From NCBI RefSeq assembly GCF_037991315.1, contig NZ_CP150300.1, positions 4,526,001 through 4,590,000 of the forward strand: 64,000 bases of DNA. Reading direction: 5' to 3'. Each line of letters opens with the position of its first letter. Within the stretch, counting starts at the first letter, position 1. Source of the DNA: Paenibacillus sp. FSL H8-0079 (GTDB lineage Bacteria; Bacillota; Bacilli; Paenibacillales; Paenibacillaceae). Shown here one piece after another: positions 24,953 to 33,715 of this stretch. The position numbers were made by a program, and so were the translations under genes. The notes under the pieces are model-generated. The model was not told where the DNA came from. It saw nothing but the letters and a program-made list of their open reading frames with translations, and made no database searches.

Positions 24953-25858
24953 TTACCGCTCACCCACTACGAAGACTTCCGGTACCAGGTTAATACCGTT
25001 TTGAGATGATATAGTGCTCTGAATCTGCTGCATTAGGGTGATAACGTCCTCTGCTGTTGCTTGCCCTGTATTGACAATGAAATTGGCATGCATGGTGGAT
25101 ACCTGTGCGCCTCCCTGAGTCAACCCTTTCAGCCCTGCTGCTTCAATCAGACGGGCTGCATGATCACCCGGGGGGTTCCGGAACACGCTGCCTGCACATG
25201 CCATCTGCAGTGGCTGTGTGCGGCGCCGGCGATCTTTGTAAGCCGCCATGGCTTCCGAAATGACTTTGCGCTCTCCCTGCTGAAGTTCGAATGTAGCTTC
25301 CAGCACGATGCCTCTCCGGTCATGCAGAACAGAGTGGCGGTAGGCAAAATCCATGTCCTCCTTGCTGTAACGTACCAATTCCCCTGTCTCCAGTACAATC
25401 TCAGCGAATTTGAATATCCGTGACACATCCGATCCATGAGCACCTGCGTTCATGTATACGGCTCCACCGACCGTGCCGGGGATACCGCTGCCGAATTCCA
25501 GACCGGTCCATTCCTTTTTGGCAGCAACCACACTGAGTTTAACAAAAGAATGCGCCGCTCCGGCGGTTACGCCGCCTTCGTGAAACTCGGCATAATCAAA
25601 GCCTTCGCCCGGTTTCACAACAACACCACGTATTCCTTTGTCTGACACCAGCATGTTTGAACCCCGTCCAAGTTGCATCCACGGAATCTGATGCTTGTGA
25701 AGCAATTGAACGAGATGTATCATCTGCTCTTTATTCTCCGGAATGACCAGTGCATCTGCAGGACCGCCGATCTTCCATGTGGTGTATTTGGCTAGCGATT
25801 CGTTTTCAAGAACTCTGCCAACATTATGCTGGGACAGTATCGATATCCACTGGTGCAT
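24953..25858 (-). CDS. murB: UDP-N-acetylenolpyruvoylglucosamine reductase
   Basis: This 301-residue FAD enzyme reduces the MurA product with NADPH to give UDP-MurNAc. FAD-binding segments are GRGSNMLVSDKGIRGVV and GSGIPGTVGGAVYMNAGAHG; the active-site serine lies in ACAGSVFRNP. AGGAGG at 8 nt selects the ATG at 25858 (MHQWISIL) rather than the open extension to 25945. It is followed by murA 17 nt downstream. Confidence 0.95.
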   Translation of the reverse strand: MHQWISILSQHNVGRVLENESLAKYTTWKIGGPADALVIPENKEQMIHLVQLLHKHQIPWMQLGRGSNMLVSDKGIRGVVVKPGEGFDYAEFHEGGVTAGAAHSFVKLSVVAAKKEWTGLEFGSGIPGTVGGAVYMNAGAHGSDVSRIFKFAEIVLETGELVRYSKEDMDFAYRHSVLHDRRGIVLEATFELQQGERKVISEAMAAYKDRRRRTQPLQMACAGSVFRNPPGDHAARLIEAAGLKGLTQGGAQVSTMHANFIVNTGQATAEDVITLMQQIQSTISSQNGINLVPEVFVVGER

Positions 25859-26006
25859 GTGTGCATCCTCCTTTGCTTCAAACCGATGAACACGATATGT
25901 TCTGTTGCTACAGAACGTGTTCTGGCGCCATGGAACGATGGTCACGATTTATACGGTATCTTATGTCAGTCCCGTCTTGTGTGTGACAATCGCCCACAAA
26001 CGCACT

Positions 26007-27116
26007 TTATCGGCGTGCAGCAAGACGCTGAATTTCACGCACAAGCACTTCAGCTGCATCCGGTTTCCCCAGTTTCCGGGAGGCTTCAGCCATTCGTTTT
26101 CGTCCAATTTCATCATTCATAATCCCGGCGATGGCTTCATACAGTACTTTGCCTGTAAGATCCTTCTCCAGCATCGTGAGCGACGCACCTCCACCTTCAA
26201 GCTTGCGTGCATTGGCTTCCTGATGATTGTTGGTCACGTTAGGTGACGGAATCAGGATCGAAGGAATACCCAGTGATGTAATCTCCGCAAGGAATGATGC
26301 TCCAGCGCGGTTTACAATCAAGGATGTGCAAGCAAGTACCTCAGGCATATTATGCACGTAAGGCAGAACATGCAGGTGATTTGGCATTGTACCCAATGAA
26401 CTGCGGATGGCTTCACGCGTTTCATCAAAATAGGTATCCCCTGTCACGTAAACCACATGTACATCATCCAGCTGTTCCAGCATTGGAGCCATGTCCACCA
26501 TGGCTTTATTGATTGCTTTTGCTCCACGACTGCCACCGACCACAAGAACAACACGGCTGTTCATCGGGACACCTAACGTGGCAAAACCACGATCACGGCT
26601 AGCCTGAGCTACCGTAGTCGCTCGCGGATTACCGGTGTAGATCACCTTTTTCGCACCCGAAAACGATTTTTCAAGACCTTCAAAGCTAACCGCAACCGTG
26701 TCCACATAACGCATCAAAAATTTGTTAGTTAGACCCGGAATGGCGTTCTGTTCATGAATTATACTCGGAATCCCCAGTTTTGTTGCTGCATACACCACAG
26801 GTCCACACACATATCCACCCGTACCAATCACAACATCCGGTTTGAATTCCTTCAGCATTTTTTTGGACTTGCGTACACCTTGGATGAAACGCATGACCGT
26901 TTTCAGGTTGTCGATGGACAATTTGCGCCGAAAACCGGTAATATCAATGGATTTAAAAGGAATATTTTCCTGGGGGACCAGTTTGCTTTCCAGCCCTCTG
27001 GTTCCGCCAATATATAGAAATGTCGAGTCCGGGTTCTCCGCCTCGCATTGTCTTGCTATGGCAACGGCCGGATAGATATGTCCACCCGTACCGCCACCGC
27101 TAAGAACGACTCGCAT
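26007..27116 (-). CDS. murG: Lipid II synthase MurG (GlcNAc transferase)
   Basis: This 369-residue GT-B enzyme adds GlcNAc to lipid I at the inner membrane face. The N-terminal GGGTGGHIYPAVAIA loop and the donor-site region (VVLVVGGSRGAKAIN, INRAGASFLAEITSLGIPSI written in part here as NRAGASFLAEITSLG) are present. GAGGTG at 8 nt selects the ATG at 27116. It begins 7 nt after spoVE. A 148-nt gap with a GTTCTGT/ACAGAAC hairpin (25898-25918) separates it from murB. Confidence 0.95.
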   Translation of the reverse strand: MRVVLSGGGTGGHIYPAVAIARQCEAENPDSTFLYIGGTRGLESKLVPQENIPFKSIDITGFRRKLSIDNLKTVMRFIQGVRKSKKMLKEFKPDVVIGTGGYVCGPVVYAATKLGIPSIIHEQNAIPGLTNKFLMRYVDTVAVSFEGLEKSFSGAKKVIYTGNPRATTVAQASRDRGFATLGVPMNSRVVLVVGGSRGAKAINKAMVDMAPMLEQLDDVHVVYVTGDTYFDETREAIRSSLGTMPNHLHVLPYVHNMPEVLACTSLIVNRAGASFLAEITSLGIPSILIPSPNVTNNHQEANARKLEGGGASLTMLEKDLTGKVLYEAIAGIMNDEIGRKRMAEASRKLGKPDAAEVLVREIQRLAARR

Positions 27117-27123
27117 CGCATAG

Positions 27124-28221
27124 TCACCTCGCATAACGGGATAAGTTCACTAAAATGCCCAGTGCTGTGAGCATGAGGGTTAATGATGATCCGCCGTAAC
27201 TGATCAGAGGTAAGGTAATACCCGTGACTGGCATCATTCCAATGACAACACCAATGTTAATAATGACCTGTACGGCGACCATACCTACGATACCAACACC
27301 AAGCAGGCTGCCGAAGGCATCCGGGACGGTCATGGCTACACGCATTCCTCTCCACACCAGCACCAGAAACAACAATAATACAATCATTCCACCTATAAAG
27401 CCGAGTTCTTCGGCCAAAATACTAAAAATAAAGTCCGTTTGCGGTTCAGGTACATAACTGTACTTCTGCCGGCTCATACCCAGTCCCAAACCCGCCAGCC
27501 CACCTGGACCAATCGCGTATAACGATTGAATGATCTGATAACCGGCACCCAGCGGATCGGACCATGGGTCCAAAAACGCTGTGATACGCTGCAACCGATA
27601 GGGGGCTGCTGCGATCAACGCTGCAAATCCGGCTACGCCGCCAAGAGCAAGCAAGCTTAGATGTTTCATTCGTGCTCCGGCTGTAAAAATAATAAGCATC
27701 GATGCGCCCATCATCACGGTGCCTGTCCCCAAATCAGGTTGCAGCATAATAATACCAAAAGCCAACCCGATCAATCCCAGCGGTGGCAGAAGCCCCGTTG
27801 TAAAGGTTTTGATTTTGCCTGGCTCCTTGCTCAGCCAGTGAGCAAGAAACAGAATCATGCCCAGCTTCATGAATTCTGAGGGCTGGATACCGAACGAACC
27901 TATACCCAGCCAACTACGTGCGCCGCCGCGAACCACTCCGATGCCAGGAATGAGCACCGCAATGAGCATAATAAAACAGGCAATCAATATTGGCTTGGCA
28001 TATTTCCTCCACACCCGGTAGTCTACATTAGCAGTTACGAACATGGCCACAAGCCCAAGCACCGCAAACAGGGCCTGTCTTTTTACAAAATAAAATGAAT
28101 CGCCATAATCATGAAAGGCAAGCACCGAGCCCGCGCTATATACCATTATGATGCCGATGGCAAGCAATGCCAAAATACAAGTCAGCAACCAAATATCTGG
28201 TGCCGGTCGCGTCTGTTTCAT
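27124..28221 (-). CDS. spoVE: SEDS-family lipid II polymerase, SpoVE/FtsW
   Basis: This 365-residue protein with ten membrane spans belongs to the SEDS glycosyltransferases that polymerise lipid II with a cognate class B PBP. Family landmarks are GGARSWLGIGSFGIQPSEFMK (cut to WLGIGSFGIQPSEFMK), MLQPDLGTG, DPWSDPLGAGYQ and the C-terminal PLISYGGSS. The position between murD and murG is that of spoVE in Bacillus, whose partner is SpoVD; whether it also serves vegetative division (FtsW role) cannot be decided from this window. Confidence 0.9.
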   Translation of the reverse strand: MKQTRPAPDIWLLTCILALLAIGIIMVYSAGSVLAFHDYGDSFYFVKRQALFAVLGLVAMFVTANVDYRVWRKYAKPILIACFIMLIAVLIPGIGVVRGGARSWLGIGSFGIQPSEFMKLGMILFLAHWLSKEPGKIKTFTTGLLPPLGLIGLAFGIIMLQPDLGTGTVMMGASMLIIFTAGARMKHLSLLALGGVAGFAALIAAAPYRLQRITAFLDPWSDPLGAGYQIIQSLYAIGPGGLAGLGLGMSRQKYSYVPEPQTDFIFSILAEELGFIGGMIVLLLFLVLVWRGMRVAMTVPDAFGSLLGVGIVGMVAVQVIINIGVVIGMMPVTGITLPLISYGGSSLTLMLTALGILVNLSRYAR

Positions 28222-28243
28222 CAGGAGGCCACCCCTTGCATGG

Positions 28244-28271
28244 AAGTAGGGGCTTTTCCACCCCCCTACTT
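28244..28271. repeat. Palindrome overlapping the murD stop codon
   Basis: A perfect 9-bp inverted repeat, AAGTAGGGG (28244-28252) and CCCCTACTT (28263-28271), covers the end of murD and the murD-spoVE gap. There is no T run, so it is more likely a processing or stabilising hairpin than a terminator. Confidence 0.5.
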
Positions 28272-29691
28272 ACAAGTTATGCGCCGCCTCTTTAAAAATG
28301 CGTCCCCGCTCTTCATAGGAAGCAAACATATCCCAACTTGCACATGCCGGGGATAACAAAACGACATCACCAGCAGTGGCAAGTTTCGATGCTTCCTGCA
28401 CAGCAACGGTTAACGTCCGGGCAGCGTCCTCCTCATTATCGACGACCTTAATTTGCTTTAATCCGGCAAGTTCCGCGACCTTGGCAATTTTTGTCCGTGT
28501 CTCTCCAATTGCAACGACAGCTTTTACCCGTTCTTGGAACAAAGGTAACAATTCCATCATGTCTGATCCACGATCCAGCCCTCCGGCAATTAACACGACC
28601 GGTTCCTTGAATGAATTCAGGGCCATGACCGTAGCCTTCGAATTGGTCGCTTTGGAGTTGTTGTAGTATGCAGATCCATTATGCTCTAGAACATATTCAA
28701 GTCGGTGTTCAACTCCCTTGAAGTCTGCAAGCGGAACAGCCAGCACCGCAGGATCAGCTCCTGCCGCTACGGCGATAGCCACAGCAGCCAGTGCATTTTC
28801 CACATTGAATCGCCCAGGAAGGCCAATATCCTCAATGTCGATAATGATGTGCAGATTTCCGTTTTCATCCGCGTAGATAACCTGACGCTTCACATCATCC
28901 TCTTCTCCATCCACATAAGGAGGATCTGCATACACACCTGTATCCAATTTTTCTGTCACTGAGAAAGGAAGCAATCTGCCTTTGATGTAAGGAACCAGAC
29001 CACGACATACCGCATCATCCCAATTCAGGATGGCTACGTCATCAGGCTGCTGATTGGCGAACAGTTTAGCTTTGGAAGCCACATAATCATCCATACCCCC
29101 ATGATAGTCCAGATGCGTCTCTGCAACGTTAAGCAAGCTGGCGATACGCGGACGGAAATCAGCCGTTCCTTTGAGTTGGAAACTGCTAAGCTCGACAACC
29201 ATCCAGTGTTCTGGAGAAGCTTGCTCTGCCGCTTCACAGAGTGGTGTTCCAATATTACCGGCAACGATCGGCTTGAGACCGGCATGTTCCAACATTTTAC
29301 CCACCCAAGTGGTCGTTGTTGTTTTCCCGTTGGAGCCTGTAATACCAATCATGGGTGCAGCACATAGATGATAAGCGACCTCAACCTCTGTCACCACTTC
29401 AATGCCTAATGCCAAAGCTTGCTGCACAGGAGCAGCATGGTATGGGATACCCGGGTTTTTAACGACCAGCTTCACATCACTGTGAATCAGATCATCCGGA
29501 TGTCCTCCGCATACAACAGAAATTCCCAAAGCCTCCAATTCGGAAGCTTCGGGACACTGTTCTCTCTCTTTTTTATCATTCACTGTAACCTTCGCTCCGG
29601 CACGGTCCAGTACTTTGGCGACTTGTACGCCGCTTTTGGCCAATCCGAGCACGACGACTTGTTGTCCGCGATATGATTCAGGATGGTTCAT
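28270..29691 (-). CDS. murD: UDP-N-acetylmuramoylalanine--D-glutamate ligase
   Basis: This 473-residue cytoplasmic ATP-dependent ligase adds D-Glu to UDP-MurNAc-L-Ala. It shows the N-terminal Rossmann glycine motif (VVVLGLAKSGVQVA), the P-loop GITGSNGKTTTT, HLDYHGGMDDYVASK, NNSKATNSKAT and the C-terminal LSPACASWDMF. AAGGGG lies 9 nt before the ATG, inside the mraY end; the gap to mraY is 3 nt. Confidence 0.95.
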   Translation of the reverse strand: MNHPESYRGQQVVVLGLAKSGVQVAKVLDRAGAKVTVNDKKEREQCPEASELEALGISVVCGGHPDDLIHSDVKLVVKNPGIPYHAAPVQQALALGIEVVTEVEVAYHLCAAPMIGITGSNGKTTTTTWVGKMLEHAGLKPIVAGNIGTPLCEAAEQASPEHWMVVELSSFQLKGTADFRPRIASLLNVAETHLDYHGGMDDYVASKAKLFANQQPDDVAILNWDDAVCRGLVPYIKGRLLPFSVTEKLDTGVYADPPYVDGEEDDVKRQVIYADENGNLHIIIDIEDIGLPGRFNVENALAAVAIAVAAGADPAVLAVPLADFKGVEHRLEYVLEHNGSAYYNNSKATNSKATVMALNSFKEPVVLIAGGLDRGSDMMELLPLFQERVKAVVAIGETRTKIAKVAELAGLKQIKVVDNEEDAARTLTVAVQEASKLATAGDVVLLSPACASWDMFASYEERGRIFKEAAHNL

Positions 29692-29694
29692 GAT

Positions 29695-30663
29695 CTACAA
29701 CCCCTTGTTGAGATAAAGTCCAAGAGCGGCCAAAATTGCGCCTACCGCCCAAAAAGTAATAACAACCCGCCATTCTGACCAACCACTTAATTCAAAGTGA
29801 TGGTGAATAGGGCTCATTTTGAATACACGTTTGCCGCGAGTCTTGAATGATACCACTTGAATAATAACAGACAGAATCTCGATGACAAAAATACCGCCAA
29901 TAATGACAAATAGAAGCTCTGTTTTGGTTACAATCGCTACCGCACCAATCGCACCGCCAATACCTAGAGAACCTGTGTCTCCCATAAACACTTTGGCCGG
30001 ATGCGCGTTATATACCAAGAAACCGAGCACAGCTCCGATCATGGCAGCTGCAGCTACAGCTGCTGGCATCGACGTGGCTTGCATCGCCACAATGGCAAAC
30101 GCCCCAAAGGCAATGGCACTTACCCCGGACAGCAAACCATCCAAACCATCGGTAAAGTTAACCGCATTGGTAATGGCAAGCATCATGAATACGACAAACG
30201 GATAATAGAACCATCCGGTCCAGTCGAACGAGAATGACGTACCCGGAATAGAGATGGCTGTGCTGTGCCCATTCTGGATCAGCAAGAAACACATCACTGC
30301 ACTGAAGAACAATTGTCCCAGCATTTTTTGTCTGGCCGTGAGTCCCAGTGAGCGTTTGAACACAATTTTGATGTAATCATCCAGGAAACCAATCAACCCG
30401 AATCCCAGCGTAGCCACGAGCAAGACATAAAAGTCTGTATTCTTGACTGCTGAAAATTTTAAAAAGGCCAATGTGAACGCAACTAAAATGACGACGCCAC
30501 CCATTGTAGGTGTTCCGCTTTTTTTCAAATGGCTCTGAGGCCCATCTTCCCTAACCTGCTGTCCGAATTTCATGCGTCGTAACAGCGGAATCAGGAGCGG
30601 TGCAGCAATCACCGCCAGAATAAATGAAACGCCGATTGTTAACAGTAATACCTGAAAATCCAT
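29695..30663 (-). CDS. mraY: Phospho-MurNAc-pentapeptide transferase
   Basis: This 322-residue membrane enzyme makes lipid I from UDP-MurNAc-pentapeptide and undecaprenyl phosphate. It has about ten spans, the [11 protein letters not shown] motif, the [15 protein letters not shown] aspartates and the C-terminal [13 protein letters not shown] histidine box. It lies 12 nt after murF. The same undecaprenyl phosphate pool would feed the UbiA-type enzyme at 3305-4219. Confidence 0.96.
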   Translation of the reverse strand: MDFQVLLLTIGVSFILAVIAAPLLIPLLRRMKFGQQVREDGPQSHLKKSGTPTMGGVVILVAFTLAFLKFSAVKNTDFYVLLVATLGFGLIGFLDDYIKIVFKRSLGLTARQKMLGQLFFSAVMCFLLIQNGHSTAISIPGTSFSFDWTGWFYYPFVVFMMLAITNAVNFTDGLDGLLSGVSAIAFGAFAIVAMQATSMPAAVAAAAMIGAVLGFLVYNAHPAKVFMGDTGSLGIGGAIGAVAIVTKTELLFVIIGGIFVIEILSVIIQVVSFKTRGKRVFKMSPIHHHFELSGWSEWRVVITFWAVGAILAALGLYLNKGL

Positions 30664-30675
30664 GGGTTCACCCCT

Positions 30676-32091
30676 CTAGTCTACTCGATTCTGTAATGGT
30701 GCTATTTGTAGTGCTTCGACCACGTCCTCCAGCTTCATGCCCCTTGAGGCTTTGAACAAGACAACGTCTCTGGGATGTAGTTTTTCCAGAAGATAACGGG
30801 TCATTTCTTCTTTATCTATAAAAGCATGCACAGCCTCAGCCGGCATTTGCTTTCTTGCTCCTTCAGCAATATTAGCTGATAGCGGACCATATACCAGCAC
30901 CATGTCCATTTTGGCAGATGTGATATACTCTCCGATTCCGTAATGCAGATCCTGCTCCTGAGGACCGAGTTCAAGCATATCACCAAGCACAGCCACTTTC
31001 ATGCGATACCCTTTCAGACCCTCTAATACATCAATGGCGGCCTTCATGGAAGTTGGACTTGCATTGTATGCATCATTCAGCAGGGTCAGACCACTAACGC
31101 CTTGCGTAACCTCAATGCGCATGCCTGTCAGTTTCAAGCGGGACAATCCCGCAGCAATCTGTTCCGTAGTCACTCCAAAATGACGGGCTACAGCGAGGGC
31201 AGCCAGACAGTTAACGACATTATGCGTTCCCAGCAAGGGGAGCGTAATTGCATGGTCTCCAGACTGTTTCGTGGTGAAAACAACCCCGTTCTGTGCATTC
31301 ATGAGTCCGGTAGGATAGTCATCATTATCGGTTTGCAGACCAAATGTATACCGCTGCAATCCCTCCGGTTGTTTCGTTGCGGGTTCTTCAAGGACTTGTG
31401 CAATTAAAGGCTCGTCTCCGTTGTAGATCAGTAACCCGTCCGGTTTCATTCCCGCTGCAATCTCGGCTTTGGCTCTGGCAATCTCCAATCTCGACCCCAG
31501 TTGCAGCAGATGAGATTCACCAATATTGGTAATGATCGCTACATCAGGCCGCGCAATAACCGATAAATCGTTAATTTCCCCGCGACCACTCATACCCATC
31601 TCCAAAATGATAATCTCTGTATCCGGGTCCATGCTTAGTACAGTCAATGGTAAACCAATATGGTTGTTGAAGTTTCCTTGTGTCTTGTGCACTTTGAACG
31701 TCGTCGAGAGAATCGCATCCACGATGTCCTTCGTTGTCGTCTTGCCGTTACTGCCTGTAATGCCAACAACAGCAGCTTTATTCTCCGTTAGATAGGCAGA
31801 TGCGAGTGCTTGCAGTGCGACAAGTGTGTCGTCAACAACAATGACAGCTCCTTGTGGCGGAATACCATGATCCTTTTGCCAGATCGCTCCTGCGGCACCC
31901 TTCTCTAGACAGGCTTGCACAAATTCGTGTCCGTCAAACCTTTCACCCACTAGCGGGATAAACAAGCTGCCTCCCAGGGGTTTACGCGAATCGGTAAACA
32001 CCCCTTCGACCATTACATTGCCATGAGCAGCAACGTCACTTAATGTTCCTCCACACATCTCGGCCAATTGTGCCAATGTTCTTTTTATCAA
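30676..32091 (-). CDS. murF: UDP-MurNAc-tripeptide--D-Ala-D-Ala ligase
   Basis: This 471-residue ATP ligase completes the pentapeptide. It shows FTDSRKPLGGSLFIPL, the P-loop GITGSNGKTTTKD, HKTQGNFNNHIGLPLT, EMGMSGRGEI and NDAYNASPTSM. The start is a TTG that overlaps the murE stop (TTGA), with AAGGGG at 9 nt, so translation is coupled. Its D-Ala-D-Ala ligase partner is not in the window. Confidence 0.95.
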   Translation of the reverse strand: MIKRTLAQLAEMCGGTLSDVAAHGNVMVEGVFTDSRKPLGGSLFIPLVGERFDGHEFVQACLEKGAAGAIWQKDHGIPPQGAVIVVDDTLVALQALASAYLTENKAAVVGITGSNGKTTTKDIVDAILSTTFKVHKTQGNFNNHIGLPLTVLSMDPDTEIIILEMGMSGRGEINDLSVIARPDVAIITNIGESHLLQLGSRLEIARAKAEIAAGMKPDGLLIYNGDEPLIAQVLEEPATKQPEGLQRYTFGLQTDNDDYPTGLMNAQNGVVFTTKQSGDHAITLPLLGTHNVVNCLAALAVARHFGVTTEQIAAGLSRLKLTGMRIEVTQGVSGLTLLNDAYNASPTSMKAAIDVLEGLKGYRMKVAVLGDMLELGPQEQDLHYGIGEYITSAKMDMVLVYGPLSANIAEGARKQMPAEAVHAFIDKEEMTRYLLEKLHPRDVVLFKASRGMKLEDVVEALQIAPLQNRVD

Positions 32092-33575
32092 TTGGATTTG
32101 CCCCTTATCGCTTCTTTGGCTATGATTCGGTCATCAAAATCGGTTTTGGTTGTGCCGATAATCTGATAGGTCTCGTGACCCTTGCCCGCAATCAATACTA
32201 CATCGGCTGGGCTTGCCATTTCAATAGCTTCATGAATCGCTTGGCGCCGATCCACAATCATCGTATAACGTTCAGCAGGAACGGATTCTTCAATCAGGCC
32301 CTGTTCAATGTCTTTGAGAATCAGATCCGGATCTTCTGTCCGTGGATTATCAGATGTGACGAGTACAAAATCACTATACTTCGCAGCAATCTTACCCATG
32401 AGAGGTCGTTTGGTACGGTCTCTGTCACCACCACACCCAAACACACAGATTACACGTCCTTCAGCAAATTCCTTCACTGTCCGCAGTACATTCTCCAGTC
32501 CATCCGGTGTATGGGCATAATCGACAATAACAGCAAATGGCTGTCCTTCGTCCACTCCTTCAACACGTCCATCCACACCCGGAACCGTCTCCAGACTGCG
32601 CTTGATCTCCTCCAGTGGAACGCCTTCCACCAGCGCTGCAGATATTGCTGCCATCGCATTGTACACATTGAATTTACCTACCATGCGCAAGCGGATATCC
32701 GTGCTGCCTGCAAATGTATCCACGTGGAAAGAAGTCCCCTGAGAGGTAATTGAGATTTGGGATGCGCGCACATCTGCCTCTTCACCCATGCCATATGTAA
32801 TCACTTCAGCCGCAGTCACAGAGATGAAATAAGCCGCAGCTGGATCATCTGCATTGATGACAGCGAATTTACGCTGTGAAGCATCTTCGGTATATCCGTT
32901 ACCCAATCGTGCAAAGAACAACCCTTTGGCCCCGCGATATTCCTCCATGGAATGGTGGTAGTCCAAATGATCCTGCGTCAGGTTAGTGAATACCGCAGTA
33001 CGGAAATTCGTCCCCTTTACTCGCCCTTGTTCCAGTGCGTGAGAAGAAACTTCCATAACACAGCAGTCCGTCCCCTTCTGAACCATATCATGCAGACTAC
33101 GCTGCAGATCAAGCGCCTCTGGTGTCGTTCCTGACATCGGGTAGGTGCGACCGTCATACCGCATTTGAATGGTACCAATTAATCCCGTCTTGTGTCCAAA
33201 ATCGCTCATGATTTTTTCAATCAAATAGGTGGTCGTTGTTTTGCCGTTCGTTCCCGTTACACCAATCATATTCATCTTCTGGCTTGGCGAGTCAAAAAAG
33301 AAATCTGCCAGAACAGCCATCGCAAACCGACTGTCCTTCACCAGCAATTGTGGCACAGGCAGATCCAGCTGACGTTCAACCACCAATGCAACTGCACCGG
33401 CATTGACGGCTTTTTCTGCATAATCATGACCATCTACCGTATGTCCCGGAAGACAGATAAACAGATCACCCGGTTTTACCTGCCGGGAATCTGTCTGAAG
33501 GTTTTGGCATTCTGTATTCAATTCGCCCACGAGACGGGCGGTGGTCAGCATCGATGCAAATTGTTTTAAAAGCAC
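32088..33575 (-). CDS. murE: UDP-MurNAc-L-Ala-D-Glu--meso-diaminopimelate ligase
   Basis: This 495-residue ligase adds the third stem residue. The P-loop is GVTGTNGKTTTTYL; SDNPRTEDP carries the DNPR sequence that marks meso-diaminopimelate rather than lysine specificity, matching dapL in this window. The frame is open to 33617, but GAGG at 8 nt supports a GTG start at 33575 (VLLKQFASM). A 140-nt gap with TTGACG and A+T-rich sequence precedes it, but no promoter there is convincing. Confidence 0.94.
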   Translation of the reverse strand: MLLKQFASMLTTARLVGELNTECQNLQTDSRQVKPGDLFICLPGHTVDGHDYAEKAVNAGAVALVVERQLDLPVPQLLVKDSRFAMAVLADFFFDSPSQKMNMIGVTGTNGKTTTTYLIEKIMSDFGHKTGLIGTIQMRYDGRTYPMSGTTPEALDLQRSLHDMVQKGTDCCVMEVSSHALEQGRVKGTNFRTAVFTNLTQDHLDYHHSMEEYRGAKGLFFARLGNGYTEDASQRKFAVINADDPAAAYFISVTAAEVITYGMGEEADVRASQISITSQGTSFHVDTFAGSTDIRLRMVGKFNVYNAMAAISAALVEGVPLEEIKRSLETVPGVDGRVEGVDEGQPFAVIVDYAHTPDGLENVLRTVKEFAEGRVICVFGCGGDRDRTKRPLMGKIAAKYSDFVLVTSDNPRTEDPDLILKDIEQGLIEESVPAERYTMIVDRRQAIHEAIEMASPADVVLIAGKGHETYQIIGTTKTDFDDRIIAKEAIRGKSN

Positions 33576-33715
33576 ATGAATAACCTCACTTTTCCAATTA
33601 TACTTCTGTTTTAGCATATGTCTGTATTTATTAATATCGTCAATACAATCAAATAATGAAACGCGTTAGGATGAATTTTGTTGCGCTTGAAGCCACAAAC
33701 TGCTCCAAAGCCGCA

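Noticed and set aside
28244..28271. Terminator between murD and spoVE
   Set aside because: The inverted repeat is perfect but lacks a following T run, and spoVE continues the same operon.
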